In this document: positions 52,926 to 58,681 of the stretch, piece after piece | How positions within the stretch are numbered: the first letter of the stretch is position 1 | How the letters are laid out: each line of letters starts with the position of its first letter | The notes under the pieces: generated by a model | Told to the model about the DNA's origin: nothing | Databases searched by the model: none | What the model saw: the letters and a program-made list of their open reading frames with translations, nothing else | Translations under genes and position numbers: made by a program | From: Bacteroidales bacterium | GTDB taxonomy: Bacteria > Bacteroidota > Bacteroidia > Bacteroidales > Muribaculaceae | DNA: 58,681 nt | Assembly: GCA_019416285.1 (NCBI GenBank) | Contig: DXXM01000019.1 | Span: 1 to 58,681, forward strand | Direction of reading: 5' to 3'

Positions 52926-55900
52926 TCAGTCCTCGTCGCCCTCGGAGCCTATGGGGTAGTCGGGCAGTTTCGGGGTCTGAGGTTTAGCCTTGGGCTGCGG
53001 TTTCGGCACAGGCTTCGGCTTGACGGGAGTCTTGGGCTTAGGCTTGGGCACGACGGGCTGCTGCGGTCTGGCGGGTGACTTCGGCGACTCTTTCGCCTTG
53101 GTCTCCTGCGGACGCGCCTGAGGAGTTGTGTTCGGTCCGGCCTTCGGTTTGGTTTCCGGTTTAGTTTCGGGAACCGTTGCCGGTTTGCCTTCAGTAGCTG
53201 ATTCCGGTTTAGCCTCGGGAACCGTTGCCGGTTTGCTTTCGGGAGTGACGGCAGGCTTGGCCTCGGGAGCTGTTTCCTGTTTGGGTTCGGTCACAGCTTC
53301 GGGCTCAGCCTTCTTCTCCTTACCCGTTTCAACGTCCGTGGCGGGAGATGGTTCAGGTTTGGCGGTCTCCACAGGTTCAGCCGTGGGTTCAGCTTTTTCG
53401 GGAATTGCGGGTTCAGTGGCGGGTTGAGGCGCTTCCACGGGTTCATCGCCGGTGGTTTCCACCTCCTCCTGAGCAGGTAAAGCGGGCTCATCCATCGGTT
53501 CTGTCGGGGCGTCCTTATACATTTCATCGGCCGAGGGATATTCGTCGGGCGGCAACACTGATTCATGTGTCTCGCGCACGCTCTCCTCGCCTATGAAGCG
53601 GAAATAATCGTCAAACGAACCGCCCCCTTGAAGCAGTTTCTCGAAATTGCTCTTGCTTATCTGCACGGGGCGCACCCCGGCGGGGATGATGACGCCGTTG
53701 TCCTGCGCGAGCAGGGAGCGATAGTGGTTGAGCTCGCCCTCATTCTGAAAACCCTTGACCAGCAGGAGGCCGAGGCGCCCGAAGTTCATCACCTCAAGGT
53801 CGAAATCTCTCACGACATAGGTGGTGAAGTTGTGTCGCGCCACGTCGAAGAGGAGCTGATTGGGCGAGATGCTGTCGGTCGAGAAGAGCAGTACCAGATA
53901 GTGGGGCTCCTCGGGAGCGAGCACGAAGTCAATCTCCGCGTCGCCTGACAGAGCGGTAGAGTCGTTGGTCAGACGTATGTCCCAAAGCATGGAGCGCATG
54001 TTGGAGCCGCCGCTGCGCAACTTGCGGCCCTGGGCCATCCCTTTGAGATAGGCCGAGGCCATCGGCGTCACGTCAGTGTCGGGGTAGCGCTCAAGCAGTT
54101 CCTTGAGAGTGGCGTTAAAGTCGTCGGGCTTGTCGTCAGTCACGAAAGCGAGCGCATGGAGGAACATGAATTTGGGCATCAGCGGCGAGAGCGGATAGTC
54201 GGCCACCATCTTCTCGTAGGCTTTGTGGACCTCGCTGTTGTCGTCAGCGAGATAGGCGCTGTAGGCCTGCTCGTAGAGAGCCTCCTGGCGGGCGAACATC
54301 GAGCGCAGATTCTCTATATAGTTCGGGTCGGCCATGGCCTTGCCGTAGTTCGACTCCGGAAACTCCGTGAGAATCAACTGGCGGTAGCGCTCGGCCTCCG
54401 TCGGGCGCCCGCGGCGCACGTTCATAAGATATTCGTTGTAGTATATGTCGAGGCGATAAATATTGTCCGGATAGCGCGACATCAGTCGGCTCCACTCGTT
54501 GTCGGCGGCGTCGAAATCCTCCAGTTTGTCCTTGAGTATGAGGCCGGAATTATAGAGACCCTCGCGTATCACATCCTCCGCCGTGGTCTTTTCCACATCG
54601 GTCATCGGAATCTGTTTCAGATAATACTCCCGGAAATGCGGGTCGTTGGCCTTGGCTGCCTCCTCTGCGGCGGCTTTCGACTCCTCTCCGGAACCGCCGT
54701 CACCCTCGCCGCCGCCATTTTCACCGTCCTCCGGCTGTGGCGCATCGCCGTCCTCGCCTCCCCCGAAGTCATTGAAGCTGAACGACGCCTTGTTGCGTCG
54801 GCGCCAGTCGTTTTCGAGCTTGCGCGAGCCCCAGCGCTTCTGGAAGTCGGTCTTGCCGGCATTGCGGGTAGCAGTGTTGTAAAAATACCATGAATTGTCC
54901 GTGTTGAGCACAAAGGAGTTAGGGGTCTGGGCGTTGTTCTGAATGAGATTCGAGCCCGAGGCCTCCTGCTCCGCAAGATATTCGGCGCGGCGAGTCTCGT
55001 CAGCCTCCTCCTTCTCCTTTTTCTTCAGGTCCTCGATGATTTTGTCAATTACAGCGAGACGTTGCTCCTCCGGCATGGCAGAAAGGCGCAGCAGAGAGTC
55101 GTTGAGATTGACATTCTGCGAGTAGACCGCCAGCTCGTCAAGCACGTCGGAGCGGCGTTTCAGCATGGCTATGTCCGGATAATTGTCTGGGAGCTGCGGC
55201 ACTGCCTCGGCATAGCAGGGCTGCGCGAGGTCATAGCGCGCCTGCTCGAAATAGAGAGCGCCCAATGTGGCCTGGGAGATTGCCTTCTCGATACCGTTGC
55301 GGGTCGACTTCTCGGCGGCGAGGACATAGTTGGCGATGGCGTTGGCCGTGTCGCGCCGCGAGAGGTAGAGATTGCCCACGGCATAGTAAATCTGGTCGAG
55401 ATAATCCTTGTTGCGGTCGTAACGGGTCATGCGCAGGAGCGATTTGACCTCAGGTGTGATGTCGGAGCCCTGGAAAACCTCGCTCTGCTTGATGCGGGCA
55501 TTGAACTTGGTGCGGTAGGATGCGGAGTTGGAGCCCGCGGCCTTCTTATATGCGGCGTAGGCGGCCGCATTGTCACCCTCTGCGCTGTAGAGCTGACCAA
55601 GGAGGAAATTGAGTCTCGTTTTCTGCGCGCCGTGGGCGAAACCGAGGGCCTCCTTGAGCATAGGGATGGCCTTGGCATTGTCGTGTGACCTCACATAGAA
55701 ATCAGCGAAAATGAAGTAATATAGCTCTTTCAGCTTCCCGGAGGTCAGTTCGTCCTCCTTTATGCGCGTGAGGATGGTCTCGGCCTCGAAAAGCCAGTCG
55801 AGTCCGCAGTAGCTCCGCGCCTGCCATAGCTTGGCTTCGGTGACGGTGGCCGGAAGCCATGAGAAATGCTTGGCTATGTAATAGAACGTCGAGGCTGCCC

Positions 55901-56393
55901 CGAGGAAATCGCCGTTGAAATACTGGCTGCGCCCCATCAGCATCCATGCGTTGTGGAGGAAGGGGTTATACTCCTCGCGCTTGAGCCATTTCTTGTATTC
56001 AGGGTCATTCGAGCGTCCCGGCTTGCGCTTGGGGCGTTTCTTGATGCTGTGGAGCTGGATGGCCTTCTGAGCCTTCTCTATCGAGCGGGTGAAAGAGCCC
56101 GAAGGCTGCGGAGCCTTCGGATTCGTGTATGCCTCGACAGGGTGCATGAAAAGCTGCTGGGAATAGTCGTCCTCGTATGCGCGCTCCATCTCCTTGAGAG
56201 TCTCCTTATAGTGCTCGTCGCCGTTGAAATAGACATTGTAGCGGGTGATGAAAGCCTGATAATTGCGCGTGGCCGCAGTGTTTTTCTTTGTCGAGCATGC
56301 CGAAAAAGCCGCAGCTACCACCGCCACAGCTATCATCAGCAGCACATACCGCCGCAGCAGAGTGCCCGAACACATGAAATTCCACTTTTCCAT
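52926..56393 (-). CDS. porW: Type IX secretion TPR lipoprotein PorW/SprE
   Basis: An 1155-residue lipoprotein (lipobox AAFSAC, Cys about 33). The N-terminal part begins with the family sequence NYQAFITRYNVYFNGDEHYKETL (about 43-65). It carries many TPR-like repeats through about residue 850 and a conserved region near 860-940 (LVLLFSTDSISPNQLLFDVARHN). PorW/SprE is required for type IX secretion and contacts the PorN ring. The last 200 residues (from about 957) form a Pro/Glu/Lys-rich tail with a 48-bp duplicated unit. It lies upstream of porX on the same strand with a 127-base gap. Confidence 0.9.
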   Translation of the reverse strand: MEKWNFMCSGTLLRRYVLLMIAVAVVAAAFSACSTKKNTAATRNYQAFITRYNVYFNGDEHYKETLKEMERAYEDDYSQQLFMHPVEAYTNPKAPQPSGSFTRSIEKAQKAIQLHSIKKRPKRKPGRSNDPEYKKWLKREEYNPFLHNAWMLMGRSQYFNGDFLGAASTFYYIAKHFSWLPATVTEAKLWQARSYCGLDWLFEAETILTRIKEDELTSGKLKELYYFIFADFYVRSHDNAKAIPMLKEALGFAHGAQKTRLNFLLGQLYSAEGDNAAAYAAYKKAAGSNSASYRTKFNARIKQSEVFQGSDITPEVKSLLRMTRYDRNKDYLDQIYYAVGNLYLSRRDTANAIANYVLAAEKSTRNGIEKAISQATLGALYFEQARYDLAQPCYAEAVPQLPDNYPDIAMLKRRSDVLDELAVYSQNVNLNDSLLRLSAMPEEQRLAVIDKIIEDLKKKEKEEADETRRAEYLAEQEASGSNLIQNNAQTPNSFVLNTDNSWYFYNTATRNAGKTDFQKRWGSRKLENDWRRRNKASFSFNDFGGGEDGDAPQPEDGENGGGEGDGGSGEESKAAAEEAAKANDPHFREYYLKQIPMTDVEKTTAEDVIREGLYNSGLILKDKLEDFDAADNEWSRLMSRYPDNIYRLDIYYNEYLMNVRRGRPTEAERYRQLILTEFPESNYGKAMADPNYIENLRSMFARQEALYEQAYSAYLADDNSEVHKAYEKMVADYPLSPLMPKFMFLHALAFVTDDKPDDFNATLKELLERYPDTDVTPMASAYLKGMAQGRKLRSGGSNMRSMLWDIRLTNDSTALSGDAEIDFVLAPEEPHYLVLLFSTDSISPNQLLFDVARHNFTTYVVRDFDLEVMNFGRLGLLLVKGFQNEGELNHYRSLLAQDNGVIIPAGVRPVQISKSNFEKLLQGGGSFDDYFRFIGEESVRETHESVLPPDEYPSADEMYKDAPTEPMDEPALPAQEEVETTGDEPVEAPQPATEPAIPEKAEPTAEPVETAKPEPSPATDVETGKEKKAEPEAVTEPKQETAPEAKPAVTPESKPATVPEAKPESATEGKPATVPETKPETKPKAGPNTTPQARPQETKAKESPKSPARPQQPVVPKPKPKTPVKPKPVPKPQPKAKPQTPKLPDYPIGSEGDED
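53154..53236. repeat. Duplicated 48-bp unit in the porW tail
   Basis: The 35-base stretch 53154-53188 recurs at 53202-53236 with two mismatches, spaced 48 bases apart. It encodes repeated KPATVPE(A/T)KPE units of the C-terminal tail. Confidence 0.75.
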
Positions 56394-56699
56394 CTTGCTT
56401 CTTATATTTTCAACGCTGAAACCGGCTCATTATTGCATATTGTACCCTATGGGGCGACAGTTGCAATGATTTCGCCCTCTACATTTTAACATTCGTCACT
56501 TCAATCTGTTAAATATCTTAAATCCATAAGCATTTCCCAATTTCCCGTGTTATTCTTTCAGTAAGTGAGAGCAACGGACTCTTTCCACAAACCTAAAGCA
56601 TATACAAAAGGTCATGACGGTAGCGAGAATATCCTTTCAAAACCTCCATGCCCACTAAAATAAAATTCTCAAACTAACTTTTTAACAACACATTTTTCT
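56394..56699. other. Divergent intergenic region between porW and decarboxylase gene
   Basis: An AT-rich gap of 306 bases. TAACTTTT at 56675-56682 is a near match to the -7 consensus just before the decarboxylase ATG. No gene or clear RNA is seen. Confidence 0.4.
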
Positions 56700-57848
56700 A
56701 TGGCTGACACTAAAAAATATTCTCCTGCCGTACAGGAACTTGCCGACCTCATCAAAGAAAACAACTGGGAAGATAAATTCAATCAGGCTATCGCAAAAGT
56801 GGTTTCCTACAAAATCCCCGGCCTTTCCGACATGACCAGCATCGAGGATTACCTTGATTATCTTGAGGCCTACATGCACTGGGTACCTGCCGAAAACAAA
56901 GAAGGTACACACGTTTACCAGCACCTATTCCGCTCATTCTTCCTGCTCGACCAGGAACCGGTAAAGTCACTCCAGACTCCCTGCGCTCCGGCCAACCAGC
57001 AGCCTGAACTCAGTCCCCTCTCAAAATGGATGGTGAACTACTGCTACGCTATCGGCGACTGGCTTGACAGCCCCGAATCAATCACAGACGACAGCGTAAA
57101 ATCGTTCTACGACTGCGCAGTCTATAATATGGATGAATATCTCGAACCCCGCGGCGGCTGGAAGACCTTCAACCAGATGTTTGCCCGCCACGTGAAACCC
57201 GGTTACCGTCCTATCGCAGCAATCGACGATGATAAGATTATCGTACATCCTGCCGACGCCTGCTTCGGCGGCCAGTGGGAAATCCGCCCCGACACCAAGG
57301 TCCGCATCAAAGGACTTGACTGGAGCATTGACGAACTTCTCGAAGGCAGCCCCTACAAGGACAAATTCAAAGGCGGCATGTGGTGCCACTCCTTCCTGAG
57401 CTGGACCGACTATCACCGTCAGCACGCACCGCTTTCCGGTATCGTCCGTGAAGCACGTGTAATCCAGGGCGCATGCTACGTTGACCTCGTGGCTGTCCCC
57501 GACAAGGTCAATCCCGAGACAAGCCAGGTTGAGGCATGGCGCGCAACCGCTCCTGACCAGGCAGGCTACGAATTCATGCAGACCCGAGGTCTGATTGTGC
57601 TTGAGACCAAATACGGCTATGTGGCTATCCTCCCGATTGCCATGCCGCAGGTATCGTCAGTGGTCGTTACCGCAGAGGAAGGCGTAGCTCTGAAGAAAGG
57701 CGACGAGATTTCTTACTTCCAGTTCGGCGGTTCTGATATCGTCTACCTCTTCTCGGCCAACATGAATGTTTCGATGTCAGCCCACAAGGGTACCCACTAC
57801 AAAGTCGGCACAAAGATCGGCGAAATCTATCCCGTTGTAGAGCTTTAA
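56700..57848 (+). CDS. Phosphatidylserine-decarboxylase-family pyruvoyl decarboxylase, PsiD-like
   Basis: A 382-residue protein. The N-terminal part (about 5-140) is unlike classical Psd and resembles the extra domain of PsiD-type amino-acid decarboxylases. The Psd core follows: GGWKTFNQMFARHVKPGYRPIA (about 151-172), HPADACFGG, and WTDYHRQHAPLSGIV with the His of the processing triad. The self-cleavage site is GS in FQFGGSDIVYLF, giving an alpha chain of about 38 residues. Not a lipid enzyme for certain: the N-terminal domain and the GadC-like antiporter downstream favour an amino acid substrate. Substrate unknown. Confidence 0.82.
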   Translation: MADTKKYSPAVQELADLIKENNWEDKFNQAIAKVVSYKIPGLSDMTSIEDYLDYLEAYMHWVPAENKEGTHVYQHLFRSFFLLDQEPVKSLQTPCAPANQQPELSPLSKWMVNYCYAIGDWLDSPESITDDSVKSFYDCAVYNMDEYLEPRGGWKTFNQMFARHVKPGYRPIAAIDDDKIIVHPADACFGGQWEIRPDTKVRIKGLDWSIDELLEGSPYKDKFKGGMWCHSFLSWTDYHRQHAPLSGIVREARVIQGACYVDLVAVPDKVNPETSQVEAWRATAPDQAGYEFMQTRGLIVLETKYGYVAILPIAMPQVSSVVVTAEEGVALKKGDEISYFQFGGSDIVYLFSANMNVSMSAHKGTHYKVGTKIGEIYPVVEL

Positions 57849-57941
57849 TCTCCGTCTGAGAACTCCCATCCGGGCAATTCCCGGCCGACGGAAGTGATTT
57901 TAATTTATCAACCCGCCCCCGCGGGGGTCGGAAACTATACG

Positions 57942-57975
57942 GGGGCCGGCCTAACCGCCGGTCCCCTTTTCATTT
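57942..57975 (+). terminator. Terminator after the decarboxylase
   Basis: GGGGCCGGC (57942-57950) pairs with GCCGGTCCCC (57957-57966), with one G-T pair, then TTTTCATTTTC. A second small CCCCC/GGGGG hairpin lies just before it. Confidence 0.75.
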
Positions 57976-58051
57976 TCAGACCGCCTTATCCCGAATTCCG
58001 TTCTCATCCCACCCACATCACTTTTCACTAACAACTTTTATTTTTAGGCGT

Positions 58052-58636
58052 ATGGCTAATACAACACCCTCCAATACTCCGACGAAGCCCGGTAAGCCCA
58101 GGCCCTCCGGAGCCTTGATTTCAACAGGCGCGATGACTGTCATGATTATCACCACGGTGGTCAGTCTGCGCGGTCTCCCCTCTCAGGCGGAATTCGGCAT
58201 CCAGTCGATTTTCTATTATCTCTTCGCAGCCATCGTGTTCCTGATTCCATTCTCGATGGTATGTGCCGAGCTTGCCTCGACCTACACTCATTCCGGAGGT
58301 CTCTACCGTTGGGTCGCCGAGGCTTTCGGCCCTAAATGGGGATGGTCGGCTATGTATCTCGAATGGCAGACACTTGTGATATGGTTCCCGGCAGTACTGA
58401 TGTTTGCCGCCGTATCGCTCGCCTACATCTTCTGGCCTGAATCTTTCGATGCGAAACTGTCGGCCAACAAGATATACACACTGATTGTAGTGCTCGCCGT
58501 GTACTGGATAACCAATTTCATAGCCTTCCGCGGCATGAAGTCATCCAAGATTCTCAGCACGCTCGGCGGTCTCTTCGGCACTATAGTCCCCGGTGCGGTG
58601 CTCATTATCCTCGGTGTGGCCTATCTCTGCATCTAA
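58052..58636 (+). pseudogene. GadC-like amino acid antiporter, truncated
   Basis: The first 194 residues of an APC-superfamily transporter. GadC-like sequence is clear: MIITTVVSLRGLPSQAEFGIQSIFYYL (about 32-58), FLIPFSMVCAELASTYTHSGGLYRWVAEAFG (about 65-95), GWSAMYLEWQTLVIWFP. Four to five transmembrane helices are present; a complete member has twelve and about 500 residues. The frame ends at TAA within TCTAACATTTG, where repeat sequence typical of an insertion-sequence end begins. It follows the decarboxylase with a terminator between them. Exchange of the amino acid for its amine is the likely original role. Confidence 0.8.
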
Positions 58637-58681
58637 CATTTGAAAAGGGACCCAGGTACAGCAATTGAAAAGGGACCCACC
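58634..58681. mobile_element. Probable insertion-sequence end at the window edge
   Basis: TTGAAAAGGGACCCA occurs at 58640-58654 and again at 58665-58679, as direct copies 25 bases apart, right where the antiporter gene breaks off. Multiple short internal repeats at the end are a feature of IS21-type elements. No transposase is in the window, so the family is only a suggestion, and the exact junction cannot be set. Confidence 0.5.

Overview
The window comes from a Bacteroidota genome, most likely order Bacteroidales and plausibly Muribaculaceae. The reasons are a complete type IX secretion core (porT, porP, gldK, gldL, gldM, gldN) with porX and porW, OstA-like/MutL and Dut/TPR/DUF4292/EnvC gene orders, an Lnb (DUF4105) gene, TonB receptor plus lipoprotein surface systems, and promoters of the TAnnTTTG type. 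The genus is an inference. No rRNA, tRNA or CRISPR array was recognised.

Layout. 0.1-7.2 kb: type IX secretion operon on the plus strand. 7.7-14.7 kb: minus-strand housekeeping block (DUF3256, DEAD-box RNA helicase, EnvC-like murein hydrolase activator, DUF4292 lipoprotein, TPR protein, dUTPase). 14.9-15.8 kb: a four-helix-bundle (23S-IVP/Avd-like) gene between two arrays of degenerate tandem repeats with an exact 9-nt period. 16-28.3 kb: plus-strand envelope and export genes (SurA-like PPIase, OstA-like protein, MutL, Lnb-like protein, alkaline-phosphatase-fold protein, SecA, small lipoprotein). 28.3-29.0 kb: a second four-helix-bundle gene, frameshifted, next to a palindromic 9-nt array. 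29.1-37.9 kb: minus-strand set of a secreted EEP nuclease, a cytidylate-kinase-like protein, a TonB receptor and two DUF5689 lipoproteins, which together look like a nucleic-acid scavenging locus. 38.2-40.0 kb: BglI-like restriction-modification pair. 40.2-46 kb: malic enzyme, small His/Lys-rich lipoprotein, two DUF1573 proteins, MeaB. 46.1-47.3 kb: type IX cargo protein with a long, structured leader. 47.5-56.4 kb: minus-strand SPOR protein, IlvA, thioredoxin, BirA, TsaE, PorX, PorW. 56.7-58.7 kb: a pyruvoyl-type (PSD/PsiD-like) decarboxylase and a GadC-like antiporter cut short at the window edge by what looks like an insertion-sequence end.

The most unusual signal is the set of four 9-nt-phased arrays of 12-15 units. 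Three of them abut the two four-helix-bundle genes. The fourth lies in frame inside the OstA-like gene. A related 7-nt-phased array lies between tsaE and porX. The arrays differ in consensus but share period, size and partly inverted organisation, and no annotated element type I know explains them. Second in interest are the decarboxylase/antiporter pair and the inferred nucleic-acid scavenging locus.
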